Origin: Methylorubrum aminovorans
GTDB taxonomy: Bacteria > Pseudomonadota > Alphaproteobacteria > Rhizobiales > Beijerinckiaceae
DNA: 64,000 nt
Direction: 5' to 3'
NCBI RefSeq assembly: GCF_022179725.1
Contig: NZ_BPRC01000001.1
Coordinates: 310,001-374,000, forward strand
Notes under the pieces: generated by a model
Told to the model about the DNA's origin: nothing
Database searches by the model: none
The model's input: the letters and a program-made list of their open reading frames with translations, nothing else
Program-made: the position numbers and the translations under genes
In this document: piece by piece, positions 47,897 to 57,589 of the stretch
Position numbering within the stretch: position 1 is the stretch's first letter
Layout: the number at the start of each line of letters is the position of its first letter

Positions 47897-48484
47897 ATGC
47901 GTACAGCCAGCATCAGCCGCCGCACGGCGGAGACCGACGTTTCCGTCTCGATCGATCTCGACGGCACCGGCAAGGCCGAGATCTCGACCGGCGTCGGCTT
48001 CCTCGACCATATGCTGGAGCTGTTCGCCCGGCACGGCCTGTTCGACGTGACGATCAAGGTCGAGGGCGACCTGCACGTCGATCAGCACCACACCACCGAG
48101 GATACCGGCATCGCATTGGGCCAAGCGATCGCGAAGGCGCTCGGCGACAAGCGCGGCATCGCCCGCTACGCCGACATCCACCTGCCGATGGACGAGACCC
48201 TGAGCCGTATCGCCATCGACATCTCCGGCCGGCCGTTCCTGGTCTTCCGCACGAGCTTCCGCGTCGAGAAGATCGGCCAGTTCGACACCGAGTTGGTGCG
48301 GGAGTTCTTCCAGGCCTTCGCGATGAATGCCGGCATCACGCTGCATGTCGAGACGCTCTACGGCGACAATGCGCACCACATCGCCGAGAGCGTCTTCAAG
48401 GGGCTGGCCCGGACCTTGCGCAAGGCGGTCGCCATCGACCCACGGGAGGAGGGCCGCATTCCCTCCACCAAGGGATCGCTCTGA
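47897..48484 (+). CDS. hisB: Imidazoleglycerol-phosphate dehydratase
   Basis: A 195-residue monofunctional HisB, sixth step of histidine synthesis (imidazole glycerol phosphate to imidazole acetol phosphate). The two His/Glu metal-binding repeats are visible: [14 protein letters not shown] with [16 protein letters not shown], and [36 protein letters not shown]. The ATG follows no strong Shine-Dalgarno. It heads hisB-(DUF2628)-hisH-hisA-hisF-hisE-coaA, all in one direction with small gaps. Confidence 0.95.
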   Translation: MRTASISRRTAETDVSVSIDLDGTGKAEISTGVGFLDHMLELFARHGLFDVTIKVEGDLHVDQHHTTEDTGIALGQAIAKALGDKRGIARYADIHLPMDETLSRIAIDISGRPFLVFRTSFRVEKIGQFDTELVREFFQAFAMNAGITLHVETLYGDNAHHIAESVFKGLARTLRKAVAIDPREEGRIPSTKGSL

Positions 48485-48507
48485 CGGTGATCGGGGGAGG
48501 AGCGAGA

Positions 48508-49011
48508 ATGCGGACCTACACGCTGCACCTTCCCGAAGGCTCGGTTCGCGGGGATCCCCGCGCATTGGAGCAGGCGCATCTCGTGCGCGACGGCTTCGCG
48601 TGGGGCGCCTTCGCCTTCACGGTCCTGTGGTTCGTGCGTCATCGCCTCTGGCTCGCGGCGCTGCTCGTGCTGGTGGGGCTCGTCGCCGTCGCCTTTGCGG
48701 GCCGTGCGCTCGCCCTCTCACCCTCCGCGGCACTGGTCATCACCGTGCTGGCGAGCCTGCTGATCGGCCTTGAGGCGTCGAGCCTGCGCCGCTGGACCTA
48801 CGGTCGCCGTGGAAAACCCGCTCGGGATGCGGTGATCGCGAGCTCGCACGAGGAGGCCGAGTTGAAGGCCGCCGCCCGCTGGCTCGATGCCGATACGGTG
48901 CCCGGTGTCTTGATCCCAGGAGACGCGACGAGTGCCGCGACCCGCCCGACCCATCGCCGCGGCGACGACGCGGTGATCGGTCTGTTTCCCGCGAGCGAGG
49001 GTGGACGGTGA
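48508..49011 (+). CDS. DUF2628 membrane protein within the his cluster
   Basis: A 167-residue protein with two or three hydrophobic segments ([35 protein letters not shown] and [19 protein letters not shown]) between a polar start ([12 protein letters not shown]) and a hydrophilic tail. This is the DUF2628 pattern; the family often lies beside hisB/hisH in Hyphomicrobiales, but its function is unknown. GGGGGAGG stands seven bases before the ATG. Its stop overlaps the hisH GTG (GTGA at 49008-49011), so it is likely coupled to hisH. Confidence 0.88.
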   Translation: MRTYTLHLPEGSVRGDPRALEQAHLVRDGFAWGAFAFTVLWFVRHRLWLAALLVLVGLVAVAFAGRALALSPSAALVITVLASLLIGLEASSLRRWTYGRRGKPARDAVIASSHEEAELKAAARWLDADTVPGVLIPGDATSAATRPTHRRGDDAVIGLFPASEGGR

Positions 49012-49670
49012 GCGAACAGACCGTCGCGATCATCGATTACGGTTCGGGCAACCTCCATTCGGCGGCCAAGGCCTTCGAGCGCGCGGCCCGCGAGGCCGGG
49101 CTCGACGGCACCCGCATCGTCGTCACGGACGTGCCGGAGGCCGTGGCCGGCTCCGACCGCGTCGTGCTGCCCGGCGTCGGCGCCTACGCCGATTGCCGCC
49201 GCGGCCTCGACGCGGTCCCCGGCATGGTCGAAGCCATGAGGGAGGCCGTCAAGATTCAGGGGAAGCCGTTCCTCGGCATCTGTGTGGGGATGCAGCTCAT
49301 GGCGAGCCGCGGCCTCGAATACGAGGAGACTGCGGGCCTCGACTGGATTCCCGGCGACGTCGCTCCGATCGAGCCGGCCGATCCGGCCCTCAAGATCCCG
49401 CATATGGGCTGGAACACCCTGCATCTCGACCGCGAGCACGCGCTCCTGCGCGACATCGCGATCGGAGAAGGGGGGCTCCACGCTTATTTCGTCCACAGCT
49501 TCGCGCTGAAAGCCGCCGAGCCGGCGGACGTGGTCGCCCACGCCGAGTATGGCGGTCCGGTCACGGCGATGGTCGCGCGCGACAACATCGCCGGCACCCA
49601 GTTCCACCCCGAGAAGAGCCAGCGCCTCGGCCTCGCGCTCCTCGGCAACTTCCTGCGCTGGCGCCCCTGA
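49008..49670 (+). CDS. hisH: Imidazole glycerol phosphate synthase, glutaminase subunit
   Basis: A 220-residue class I glutamine amidotransferase that provides ammonia to HisF. The triad is C92 ([11 protein letters not shown]), H200 and E202 ([10 protein letters not shown]); [16 protein letters not shown] and [10 protein letters not shown] are typical of HisH. The GTG start overlaps the preceding stop. hisA follows after 41 bp. Confidence 0.95.
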   Translation: MSEQTVAIIDYGSGNLHSAAKAFERAAREAGLDGTRIVVTDVPEAVAGSDRVVLPGVGAYADCRRGLDAVPGMVEAMREAVKIQGKPFLGICVGMQLMASRGLEYEETAGLDWIPGDVAPIEPADPALKIPHMGWNTLHLDREHALLRDIAIGEGGLHAYFVHSFALKAAEPADVVAHAEYGGPVTAMVARDNIAGTQFHPEKSQRLGLALLGNFLRWRP

Positions 49671-49711
49671 GGGCGCCCGCTTTCCGACACACCGACCCGG
49701 CGAGTCCACGC

Positions 49712-50467
49712 GTGATCCTGTATCCGGCCATCGACCTCAAGGAAGGGCGCTGCGTCCGCCTCGTTCAGGGCGACATGGCCCAGGCCAAGGTCTTCAACGA
49801 CGATCCCGCGGCCCAGGCCGAAGCCTTCGAGATGCAGGGCTTCTCCTGGCTTCACGTTGTTGATCTCGATGGCGCCTTCGCCGGCGCGCCGCGCAACGCG
49901 GCCGCCGTGGATGCGATCCTGGCCCGCGTGAAACTGCCGGTCCAGCTCGGCGGCGGCGTGCGCGAGATGCGCACCCTCGAAGGCTGGCTTGAGAAGGGCG
50001 TGCGACGCGTCATCATCGGCACCGCAGCGGTGCGCGACCCCGCCTTTGTGCGCGAGGCGGCCCGCCGCCATCCGGGGCGCATCGCCGTCGGCATCGATGC
50101 CAAGGACGGGCGCGTCGCGGTCGAGGGCTGGGCACAGACCTCCAGCATGACGGCGGAGGAACTCGGACGGCGCTTCGAGGATGCGGGCGTGGCCGCCATC
50201 ATCTACACTGACATCGCTCGCGACGGCATCCTGAAGGGCCTCAACATCGAGATGACGCTGGCGCTCGCCTCGGCTGTGAGCATTCCCGTGATCGCCTCGG
50301 GAGGCCTCGCCTCGATGGCCGATGTCGAGCGGCTGCTGGAGCCCGATTGCGCCGTGCTCGCCGGCGCCATCACCGGCCGCGCGCTCTACGACGGGCGCAT
50401 CGATCCGAAAGAGGCGCTGGCCGCCATCGCCCGCGCCGCGGTAAGCGACAAGGGAAGCGCCGCGTGA
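49712..50467 (+). CDS. hisA: Phosphoribosylformimino-AICAR phosphate isomerase
   Basis: A 251-residue TIM-barrel isomerase that converts ProFAR to PRFAR in histidine synthesis. It begins [21 protein letters not shown] with the catalytic D8; the second Asp lies in [44 protein letters not shown] and [16 protein letters not shown] are the phosphate-binding regions. GTG 49712 is the start; the frame is open further upstream, where it overlaps hisH out of frame. Confidence 0.95.
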   Translation: MILYPAIDLKEGRCVRLVQGDMAQAKVFNDDPAAQAEAFEMQGFSWLHVVDLDGAFAGAPRNAAAVDAILARVKLPVQLGGGVREMRTLEGWLEKGVRRVIIGTAAVRDPAFVREAARRHPGRIAVGIDAKDGRVAVEGWAQTSSMTAEELGRRFEDAGVAAIIYTDIARDGILKGLNIEMTLALASAVSIPVIASGGLASMADVERLLEPDCAVLAGAITGRALYDGRIDPKEALAAIARAAVSDKGSAA

Positions 50468-50514
50468 TCGCGGCACTTCGACCGCCGGCCCCGTCAGCCT
50501 GAAGGCTACTGAGC

Positions 50515-51291
50515 GTGCTCAAGACCCGCATCATCCCCTGCCTCGACGTGAAGGACGGGCGCGTCGTGAAGGGCGTGCAGTTCCTCGAACTGCGCGATGC
50601 CGGCGATCCTGTGGAGTCGGCCAAGGCCTATGACGCCGCCGGAGCCGATGAGCTGTGCTTTCTCGACATCACCGCGAGCCACGAGGACCGCGGCACGCTG
50701 CTCGACGTAGTGAGCCGCACGGCGGAGGCCTGCTTCATGCCGCTCACCGTCGGGGGCGGGGTGCGTACGGTCTCCGACGTCCGCACACTCCTGCTCGCAG
50801 GCGCCGATAAGGTCGGCATCAACACGGCCGCCGTGAAGAATCCCGACTTCGTCGCTGAGGCGGCGGAGAAGTTCGGCGACCAGTGCATCGTTGTGGCGAT
50901 CGACGCCAAGCGCGTCTCCGCGCCCGGTGAGGCCGCGCGCTGGGAGATCTTCACCCATGGCGGGCGAAACCCCACCGGCATCGACGCCGTCGATTTTGCC
51001 CGCAGGGTGTCCGAGCGGGGGGCGGGCGAGCTCCTCGTCACCTCCATGGACAAGGACGGTACCCGCTCCGGCTACGATCTCGCGCTCACCCGCGCCATCG
51101 CCGACGCGGTCAAAGTGCCGGTGATCGCCTCGGGCGGTGTCGGCGGGCTCGACGACCTCGTGGCCGGCGTCCGTGACGGGGGCGCCAGCGCTGTGCTGGC
51201 CGCTTCGATCTTTCATTTCGGGGAAGCCACCGTTGGCGAGGCCAAGCGCCACATGGCCGCCGCGGGTCTTGCGATGCGTCTCGATCCGTAA
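50515..51291 (+). CDS. hisF: Imidazole glycerol phosphate synthase, cyclase subunit
   Basis: A 258-residue TIM barrel that uses HisH-derived ammonia to make imidazole glycerol phosphate and AICAR from PRFAR. Catalytic Asp residues are D11 ([18 protein letters not shown]) and the Asp of [47 protein letters not shown] is typical. The start is GTG 50515. HisA is a paralogue, but the CLDVKDGR start separates them. Confidence 0.96.
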   Translation: MLKTRIIPCLDVKDGRVVKGVQFLELRDAGDPVESAKAYDAAGADELCFLDITASHEDRGTLLDVVSRTAEACFMPLTVGGGVRTVSDVRTLLLAGADKVGINTAAVKNPDFVAEAAEKFGDQCIVVAIDAKRVSAPGEAARWEIFTHGGRNPTGIDAVDFARRVSERGAGELLVTSMDKDGTRSGYDLALTRAIADAVKVPVIASGGVGGLDDLVAGVRDGGASAVLAASIFHFGEATVGEAKRHMAAAGLAMRLDP

Positions 51292-51315
51292 CGGGTATCC
51301 GCTGCGCCGATGCGC

Positions 51316-51337
51316 GCGCCCCTTGACCGGGGCGCTT
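51316..51337 (+). terminator. GC-rich hairpin after hisF
   Basis: GCGCCCC (51316-51322) pairs with GGGGCGC (51329-51335) around a 6-base loop, followed by only TT. It lies 24 bp after hisF and before hisE. It may reduce read-through or stabilise the upstream mRNA. Confidence 0.35.
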
Positions 51338-51411
51338 GCCCTGCGCAGGGTCCGCAGAGCCGGTATCCGATCATGCGATGCCGCATGGTACGGGTTCCGC
51401 TTGCGCGTATT

Positions 51412-51735
51412 ATGACGAAGTTCAGTCTCGAAGACCTCGCCGCCCTCGTGGATAGCCGGGCCGGCGCGCCTCCCGAAAGTTCCTACACGGCCAAGCTTCT
51501 CTCGGAGGGGCCGGCCAAGGCCGCCAAGAAGCTCGGCGAGGAGGCGGTCGAGGCCGCCATTGCCGCCGTGCAGGGCGATCGCAAGGCGATCGTCGCCGAG
51601 GCGGCGGACGTGCTCTACCACCTCGTCGTGACGCTGAAGGCGACCGGCGTGCCGCTCGATGAGGTCATGACGGAGCTTGGACGGCGCACGGCCCAGAGCG
51701 GGCTCGCCGAGAAGGCGGCGCGGAGGCATACATGA
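51412..51735 (+). CDS. hisE: Phosphoribosyl-ATP pyrophosphatase
   Basis: A 107-residue all-alpha NTP pyrophosphohydrolase that converts phosphoribosyl-ATP to phosphoribosyl-AMP, the second histidine step. The MazG-like metal-binding pattern is in [37 protein letters not shown]. It is monofunctional (no HisI fusion). ATG 51412 starts the conserved [13 protein letters not shown]. Its stop overlaps the coaA ATG (ATGA at 51732-51735). Confidence 0.94.
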   Translation: MTKFSLEDLAALVDSRAGAPPESSYTAKLLSEGPAKAAKKLGEEAVEAAIAAVQGDRKAIVAEAADVLYHLVVTLKATGVPLDEVMTELGRRTAQSGLAEKAARRHT

Positions 51736-52745
51736 TTGGCGCCCCGATCCCGTCGGCCGGGATCGAACCGGAAGAGCGCCAGAATCCGGTGACCGGTCAG
51801 GGTCCGGGACGCCTCTCGCCCTATCGGATCTTCGCCCGCGAGGAATGGGCGCAACTGCGCGCCGACACCCCGCTGACACTGACCGCCGAGGATATCGGCC
51901 GGCTGCAATCGCTCAACGACCCGATCTCCATCGAGGAGGTCGTCGCGATCTACCTGCCCCTCTCGCGCCTGCTCTCGCTCTACGTCGCGGCGACCCAAGG
52001 TCTGTTCAAGGCGACGCAGCGCTTCCTGCTCGCCGAGCATGAAGCCAAGGTGCCGTACATCATCGGCCTTGCCGGCTCGGTGGCGGTCGGAAAATCGACC
52101 ACGGCACGGGTGCTGAAGGCCCTGCTCGCCCGCTGGCCCAATACCCCGAAGGTCGATCTCATCACGACCGACGGCTTCCTCCACCCCAACGCCGAATTGC
52201 AGCGCATGGGCGCGATGGAGCGAAAAGGATTTCCCGAGAGCTACGACAGCGCGGCCCTGCTGCGCTTCCTCGCCGACATCAAGGCCGGCCACAGGCGGGT
52301 GTCGGCTCCGGTCTATTCCCACCTCGTCTACGACGTGGTGCCCGGCGAGGAGCAGGTGATCGAATCACCCGACATCCTGATCGTCGAGGGCCTGAACGTC
52401 CTCCAGCCGGCCCGCCTGCCGCGGGACGGCACGGCCATCCCCTTCGTCTCCGATTTCTTCGACTTCTCGATCTATCTCGACGGGCACGAGGACGACCTGC
52501 ACCGCTGGTACGTCAACCGCTTCCTTCGGCTGCGCCAGACCGCGTTCCGCGACCCGCTCTCCTACTTCCGCAAATACGCCGAAGTGGCCGAGAGCGAGGC
52601 CCTGGAGATCGCCGATCGCCTCTGGACGACGATCAACTTGCCGAACCTGCGCGACAACATCCTGCCGACCCGCCAGCGGGCGAGCCTGATCCTGGCCAAG
52701 GGACCGAGCCACCGCATCGAGAGCGTGGCGCTGCGGCGATTGTGA
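51732..52745 (+). CDS. coaA: Pantothenate kinase (type I)
   Basis: A 337-residue P-loop kinase that makes 4'-phosphopantothenate, the committed step of coenzyme A synthesis. It has the Walker [64 protein letters not shown] and [11 protein letters not shown], all typical of bacterial type I CoaA. It is translationally coupled to hisE by a 4-bp overlap, an arrangement common in Hyphomicrobiales. Confidence 0.96.
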   Translation: MIGAPIPSAGIEPEERQNPVTGQGPGRLSPYRIFAREEWAQLRADTPLTLTAEDIGRLQSLNDPISIEEVVAIYLPLSRLLSLYVAATQGLFKATQRFLLAEHEAKVPYIIGLAGSVAVGKSTTARVLKALLARWPNTPKVDLITTDGFLHPNAELQRMGAMERKGFPESYDSAALLRFLADIKAGHRRVSAPVYSHLVYDVVPGEEQVIESPDILIVEGLNVLQPARLPRDGTAIPFVSDFFDFSIYLDGHEDDLHRWYVNRFLRLRQTAFRDPLSYFRKYAEVAESEALEIADRLWTTINLPNLRDNILPTRQRASLILAKGPSHRIESVALRRL

Positions 52746-52779
52746 GCTGACACGCGAGCACCGTTTGGTGAGCGAGCGG

Positions 52780-53430
52780 CTAACGGCCGATAAGCCGCTC
52801 GCTGGCGATGATCCATCCGAACCGATCCGCCATGGCAGCGAGGGCATTCCGCTTGACCTCGTCGGCGTCAAGCGTTCCGCCTCCGGGCATCTTCAGATCG
52901 CGCGTCGCCGTCGCGTCGGCGACGACGAAGCTCGTATAGGCATGATCCAGCGCGGCGCGTGCCGTGGCCTCCACGCACATATGGGTCATGAAGCCCGTCA
53001 GGATCAGGGACGTGCGCCCCTCCCGCCGCAGAACGGCGTCGAAGTCGGTCCCGGCAAAACTGTTGGGAAGCCGCTTCACGATCACGGTCTCACCCGGAGC
53101 AGGCGCCAGTTCCGGGACGAAGTCGGCGCCGGGCGATCCGGCGGCGAAGGCAGCCGATCCGGTCTTTGCCACGTGCTGCACGTGGATGACGGGAACGCTA
53201 CGGGCCCGCGCCCATTCCCGCAGCTTGACGATGTGCGCAACCGCCGGCTCGAAGGCCGTGAGCGGAAGCACACCGGACCGGTATTCCTGCTGCGCGTCGA
53301 TGATGACGAGCGCAGCCCGTTCCGGGACGAGCGGGGGCGGCTCGACGCCTGCGATCTCGAGCAGGGTGCGCGGAATGGCGAGCGAGGTGGAAGCGGCGAG
53401 GATGGCAGCGGCGACGAGCAGTTTCGGCAT
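52780..53430 (-). CDS. Exported isochorismatase-like cysteine hydrolase
   Basis: A 216-residue protein of the isochorismatase-like fold with the triad D45 (ALVIIDAQQEYRSG), K119 (VIVKRLPNSF) and C152 (LTGFMTHMCVEATARAA). Unusually, it begins with a signal-peptide-like segment (MPKLLVAAAILAASTSLA) fused before the normal start IPRTLLEIAG, so it is probably periplasmic. The family includes nicotinamidases, N-carbamoyl hydrolases and other amidases; the substrate is not evident. It is convergent with coaA and divergent from the LysR gene. Confidence 0.82.
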   Translation of the reverse strand: MPKLLVAAAILAASTSLAIPRTLLEIAGVEPPPLVPERAALVIIDAQQEYRSGVLPLTAFEPAVAHIVKLREWARARSVPVIHVQHVAKTGSAAFAAGSPGADFVPELAPAPGETVIVKRLPNSFAGTDFDAVLRREGRTSLILTGFMTHMCVEATARAALDHAYTSFVVADATATRDLKMPGGGTLDADEVKRNALAAMADRFGWIIASERLIGR

Positions 53431-53519
53431 CGGACTCTCTCTGTGCCGACAGCCTTACCGGCTGGCTCGAATCACAAAAATGCGCAACTTCAAACAAGTG
53501 CTGTGCAGATTTGAGCATC
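53431..53519. promoter_or_regulatory. Divergent control region of the hydrolase and LysR genes
   Basis: An 89-bp region between divergent starts. It is A/T-richer than its surroundings (AATCACAAAAATGCGCAAC, 53470-53488) and contains the small inverted repeat ACTT-N5-AAGT (53487-53499). By the usual LysR layout this is where the regulator should bind to control both genes. The operator assignment is tentative. Confidence 0.4.
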
Positions 53520-54389
53520 ATGACCGAGTCCGCGATCGATTGGGATGACCTTCGTATCCTTCACGTCACCGCCACCGAAGGCTCGATGCTGGCAGCGGCG
53601 CGCCGGCTCGGGATCAGTCATGCGACGGTGAGCCGTCGCCTGGCTCGGCTCGAACAGGGCCTGGGTTTGCGATTGCTCAACCGGATGGCGACTGGAATCG
53701 TCCTCACCCCGGACGGGCAGGAATTGGGTCGCCTGACCGCGCGCATGGCCGAGGATGCGCTCGCGCTGCTGCGACAGGCAAAGGGACGGTCGCTGCGATT
53801 GTCCGGTGATGTCGTCATCGCCGTCACACCGGGGCTCGCCGGCGAGATCGTCACAGCGCTCGCCCCGGTCAGCCTGGAGCATCCAGGCATTGTCCTGTCC
53901 GTCGTGAGCGCGATCTCACTCGCCTCCCTCGACCGTCTGGAGGCCGACCTCGCGATCCGGCTGACGCGGCCCGAGGAAACCTCTCACACGCGCAGGCGCC
54001 TCGGAACGATGCACTTCGCCTTGTGCGCCGCGAGGGGGTACGATTTCAGCGCCAAAGCCGGCCGGTTCATCGGCTACTCACAACGCTTCGACGGACTGGC
54101 ACAGCAACGTTGGCTGATCGAACAGGCCGGCAGCGAAGGGCTGGCCCTTCGCATCGACGACATCGAGGTGCAGCGGAAAGCAGCGCTTGCCGGCCTCGGG
54201 ATCGCATTGCTTCCCGAATTCATGGTCACGGATGATGAACTCGTGCGCGTGCCGTTCGACGGCCCGCTCCCGACTCGCGAGATCTGGCTCGCGCAGCACC
54301 GCGACACGCGCAAAGCTCCCGCTGTCAGGCTCGTCGCGAAGCGCCTGACCGAAGCCTTCGAACGCGACGCCCGGTTCTCTCAGGCGTGA
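53520..54389 (+). CDS. LysR-family transcriptional regulator
   Basis: A 289-residue regulator. The winged helix-turn-helix is at the N terminus (DDLRILHVTATEGSMLAAARRLGISHATVSRRLARLEQGLGLRLLNR); the effector domain follows (about 90-285). It belongs to the group with an IDWDDLRxxxxV start. ATG 53520 is preferred to a TTG three codons upstream. Divergence from the exported isochorismatase-like gene suggests that it controls that gene and itself. The inducer is not predictable. Confidence 0.9.
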   Translation: MTESAIDWDDLRILHVTATEGSMLAAARRLGISHATVSRRLARLEQGLGLRLLNRMATGIVLTPDGQELGRLTARMAEDALALLRQAKGRSLRLSGDVVIAVTPGLAGEIVTALAPVSLEHPGIVLSVVSAISLASLDRLEADLAIRLTRPEETSHTRRRLGTMHFALCAARGYDFSAKAGRFIGYSQRFDGLAQQRWLIEQAGSEGLALRIDDIEVQRKAALAGLGIALLPEFMVTDDELVRVPFDGPLPTREIWLAQHRDTRKAPAVRLVAKRLTEAFERDARFSQA

Positions 54390-54646
54390 TCTCCGTCGGA
54401 CTGCCCGACCGAGAGGGGCTGACCCGAAGCGATCAAGCGGAAGCGGTCTGACGGAGGGTCAACGACCCGGAAAGTGGTCCCCGTGGAAAACACCGGGGAT
54501 AACCCGCCAAACGGCTCAGCTTGCCCGCAAATTGCCCCGGCTTGCCCTGGGGATGCCACAACCTCGGCCGTGTTTGCGCCACATCCGGCGGCGAAGTGTT
54601 GCCCATACGCCGCTGGCGCCATCACGAAGAGTGAGCGACGACAACG

Positions 54647-55780
54647 ATGCAGGGCCGTACGATCGGATCGCCGCGTACTACCTCGATGCCTCGCAAGAGC
54701 GGGCGCTCCATCCCGTCCTCCGACGTCATCACCCTCAATACCCGGACGGGACGCGATCACGGCAGCCGCACGGCGCTGGTCCGCTCCATCCTCTCCATGA
54801 CCCTGCTTGCCGGCGGATTGAGCGCGGTTCTGCTCAATGCCGGCACCGATCTCGGTCGCGCCGAGGCGTCGACCAAGGTCTCCGATCTGTCGATGCCGAA
54901 GCCGCGCCTTCAGATGGTGGCGCCGGAAAGCCCGGTCCCGTCGGTGCTGGCCGCGTCGGCGAGCTTCCACCCCGTCGGCGACCTCGACACCGAACTCGGT
55001 GCCAACACGGTCGACCGCGTCTCCTACGACTTCCTGCTCTCCCAGACCTCGAGCGGCGACCCGAACGACATTCTCGAATTCGGCCCGATGAAGATCCGCC
55101 GCCATCTCGTGCAGACGATCGTCAAGGCGGCGCAGGCGGTCCAGACCGATCCGGTTCTGCTCATGGCGGTGGCCGACAAGGAATCGAGCTTCATCACTGC
55201 GGTCCAGGCCAAGACCTCGTCGGCGACCGGACTGTTCCAATTCATCGAGCGCACTTGGCTCGGCGTCATGCGCGATTTCGGACCCAAATACGGGTACGAG
55301 AAGGACGCCGCCCTGATCGTGCCGGACGCCAACGACAGGCCGTCGGTTCAGGATCAATCCGAGCGCAGCCGAATCCTCGATCTGCGGCGCGATCCCTATC
55401 TTTCAGCCGTGATGGCCGGCGAGATGCTCAAGCGCGATGCTGCCCGCATCGCCCTGAAGATCGGCCGCGAACTCTCGCTTGGCGAAGTCTACCTCGCTCA
55501 CTTCCTCGGCCCCGACGACGCGGAGAACTTCCTCTCACAGGTGGTCGACAAGCCGACGGCCGCCGCCGCGGCCCTGTTGCCGGGCCCGGCGCGCGCCAAT
55601 CGCTCGATCTTCTTCGCCGGCACCACCGGACGCGGCCGTCACCGCAAGCCCGCGAGCCTCTCGGTTGCCCAGGTGCATCAGAAGTTCGAGGCCATGATGA
55701 GCACCCGCGGCGATCGCTATCGCGACGTGCGCAGCGTGGCCGGCCTCGTCACCCTCGCCGATGCCGAGGCGGTTCAGTAA
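54647..55780 (+). CDS. Membrane-anchored lytic transglycosylase (SLT domain)
   Basis: A 377-residue protein with a cytoplasmic tail, one membrane segment or uncleaved signal (SILSMTLLAGGLSAVLLNAG, about 48-67) and a periplasmic lysozyme-like domain. The catalytic Glu lies in LMAVADKESSFITAVQAK, followed by SSATGLFQFIERTWLG and VYLAHFLGPDDAENFL, the SLT pattern. It should cleave the MurNAc-GlcNAc bond of peptidoglycan. The C terminus is basic and of low complexity. The upstream 257 bp hold no gene that I can support. Confidence 0.85.
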   Translation: MQGRTIGSPRTTSMPRKSGRSIPSSDVITLNTRTGRDHGSRTALVRSILSMTLLAGGLSAVLLNAGTDLGRAEASTKVSDLSMPKPRLQMVAPESPVPSVLAASASFHPVGDLDTELGANTVDRVSYDFLLSQTSSGDPNDILEFGPMKIRRHLVQTIVKAAQAVQTDPVLLMAVADKESSFITAVQAKTSSATGLFQFIERTWLGVMRDFGPKYGYEKDAALIVPDANDRPSVQDQSERSRILDLRRDPYLSAVMAGEMLKRDAARIALKIGRELSLGEVYLAHFLGPDDAENFLSQVVDKPTAAAAALLPGPARANRSIFFAGTTGRGRHRKPASLSVAQVHQKFEAMMSTRGDRYRDVRSVAGLVTLADAEAVQ

Positions 55781-55951
55781 AGGCGTTGGCCGCGGCTGCC
55801 TGCCGCGCGGCGGGCCTGCGTCGGTGAAAATCTCCCTTCGACGCAACTGAGCGGCACCTGCCCGCTTTGTTGTTCTGTGCGGCGCCTCGGGCTTTCGCGT
55901 TCCGTGAGAGCTCACCCGCCGCCCGGACGCACGAGAGAGGATCGTTTCGCC

Positions 55952-56536
55952 TTGAACGACTCGTTTCGAGACCGATCGCATCGAGGCTTCTCGGATGATC
56001 CTCTTCTGCCGGGGATGAAACTCGACCAGATCGGGCAGGCCCTCGCCTCCTGCTACGACAACCTCGTCGCGGAGGGTCTCCCCGATCATCTCGCAGCCCT
56101 GGTTCGGCGTGTCGATCTTGCCGAACGGTCCCGGTCCGGCAAAGCCGAACGTCCGGACGCGCCCATCGCTGTCGTGGTCGAGGACGAGCGCGATACCCGC
56201 GAACTGGCAGAGAGCGTGCTGGAAGAGACCGAGATGCGGGTGATCGGCTGCGACAGCGCCGAGAATGCCTTGGGGATCTTGCGCGAGAGGGGGGGCGAGG
56301 TGGCCCTGGTCTTCGCCGATATCCGCCTCGCCGGCGCCATGGACGGGCTTCAACTCGCCCGCGCCATCGCGACCCTCTGGCCGCGCACCCGGCTGGTCGT
56401 GACGTCCGGCGTCGAGCCGGAGCCCGGCGTCTCGCTGCCGGAGGGGGCTGTCTTCATTCCCAAGCCGTGGCGCGCGCTCGACGTATTGGTCGAGGCCGAG
56501 CGGGCCGCGCGCGACCCTTGGCCTCCGGTGAGCTGA
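55952..56536 (+). CDS. NepR-like segment fused to a response-regulator receiver domain
   Basis: A 194-residue protein. Residues 22-57 (MKLDQIGQALASCYDNLVAEG, then LPDHLAALVRRVD) match the NepR pattern IGxxLxxxYxxxVxxxxPxxLxxLL, the part of NepR that binds the EcfG sigma factor and PhyR. Residues 71-190 are a receiver domain with acidic E77-D78-E79, phosphoacceptor D123 (VFADIRL), T151 (VVTSG) and K171 (FIPKPW). There is no output domain. TTG 55952 is chosen (AGAGAGG 11 bases upstream); ATG 56015, at the NepR-like part, is an alternative. It would link phosphorylation to stress-sigma control. Confidence 0.75.
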   Translation: MNDSFRDRSHRGFSDDPLLPGMKLDQIGQALASCYDNLVAEGLPDHLAALVRRVDLAERSRSGKAERPDAPIAVVVEDERDTRELAESVLEETEMRVIGCDSAENALGILRERGGEVALVFADIRLAGAMDGLQLARAIATLWPRTRLVVTSGVEPEPGVSLPEGAVFIPKPWRALDVLVEAERAARDPWPPVS

Positions 56537-56619
56537 TTGTCCCAAGTCATTCGTGCCGGATGGATCCCGGGCAGGGCCTCCGGGCCGAACCGGACGGAGT
56601 GCCCTGCGTCGGATCAATC

Positions 56620-57126
56620 TCAGGCCGCGACCGCCTCATGCCGACGGCGGCGGGGCAGGAAGAACAAGGCTGCTCCGATCAGGCCCAGAGCGCCCGCACC
56701 CGTGCCGACATAGACGAGTTCCCGGTCGGTCTGCTCCTGATACGCCGTATCGTCCAAGACGACGACGTTCTCACTCTCCTTCGGCGATCCGGCTTCACCC
56801 GGCATGTACTTGATCGGGAGCGTGTCGGCCGCCAAGCGATTGTCGACGATGAGCTTGTCGGCCAGCGCGTGAGAGATCGAAACCTCCTCGACCCTTCTCT
56901 TCAGGCCGCTAGCGTCGGTCCAACTGAGGTCGAGCTTATAATTTGTTCCGCTACGACGACGCTTGATCCGTGTCGCACTCTCGATCGTCGCCTCAGCCTG
57001 AACCCCCATCGCCATCACGTCCCGTCGGCGGGTGCCGTCCTGCCAGCAGGCGAGGGCCACGATCGGCCCGCCCACGGCGCAGAGAATCGTGAGCCATTTC
57101 AGCTTGCCGAGAACCCAACCCACCAT
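56620..57126 (-). CDS. DUF3592-like membrane protein
   Basis: A 168-residue protein with two hydrophobic segments, one at the N terminus (WLTILCAVGGPIVALACW) and one near the C terminus (LVYVGTGAGALGLIGAALFFL), and a soluble domain between them (AEATIESATRIKRRRSGTNYKLDLSWTDASG ... LPIKYMPGEAGSP) that fits DUF3592. It ends in a basic tail. Function is unknown. It is convergent with the NepR-receiver gene (83-bp gap). Confidence 0.7.
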   Translation of the reverse strand: MVGWVLGKLKWLTILCAVGGPIVALACWQDGTRRRDVMAMGVQAEATIESATRIKRRRSGTNYKLDLSWTDASGLKRRVEEVSISHALADKLIVDNRLAADTLPIKYMPGEAGSPKESENVVVLDDTAYQEQTDRELVYVGTGAGALGLIGAALFFLPRRRRHEAVAA

Positions 57127-57589
57127 GCCTTCGACCTCTTCTCAGTTTCGAAGTCATCAGGCTAGGACAAAAGGCCGAGTCGATCAAACTCGACAAGAAT
57201 AGATTTGGTTCGGTCTTTATTTTATCGAGAAACGACAAGTTTCTAAGCGATGCGGTTGCCGGCGACAGCCCGACTGATCTCGGCGGGACGGCGCGGTTGA
57301 TCGGCTGATCTCGGCTGCCCGATCCGCTCTGCTCGGAATGCGGCAAATCAGGACAATGCGGGCCGGATTTTGGAGCCGACACCGGCGACGCTGTCTTTCT
57401 CACAGAAGGACCCGCATCGACGCAACCGGCCCCCGAGCACAGCCCGTTCGGGAGTAACCGCTGCCGAACGGCCAAGCTCATGTGAGCCTCCGCACGGCTG
57501 AGTCGTGGAAAATCCGTAAACAGCAGGGAACCGAGCAAGCACAGTCACGCTTGTAACAGCAAAGATTACTGCACAGGTAGGCTCCTGCG
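57127..57589. other. Gene-free divergent region before the L,D-transpeptidase
   Basis: A 463-bp stretch with no supported gene, holding divergent promoters. It has an A/T-rich patch (57195-57245) just upstream of the leftward DUF3592-like gene, a short direct repeat CTGATCTCGGC (57275-57285 and 57306-57316), and GGAAC (57527-57531) followed 16 bases later by CGCTT, a near-miss to a general-stress (EcfG) promoter upstream of the L,D-transpeptidase gene. Confidence 0.45.

Noticed and set aside
54470..54520. DnaA-box or origin-like sequence (GTGGAAAACACCGGGGATAA)
   Set aside because: No match to TTATNCACA, no cluster of boxes, no dnaA or other replication genes nearby.
57275..57316. Direct repeat CTGATCTCGGC
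   Set aside because: Only two short copies in a GC-rich gap; no sign of an operator or mobile element.
57527..57552. General stress (EcfG-type) promoter before the L,D-transpeptidase gene
   Set aside because: GGAAC is present, but the -10 reads CGCTT and not CGTT at the expected 16-18 base spacing; only a near-miss.
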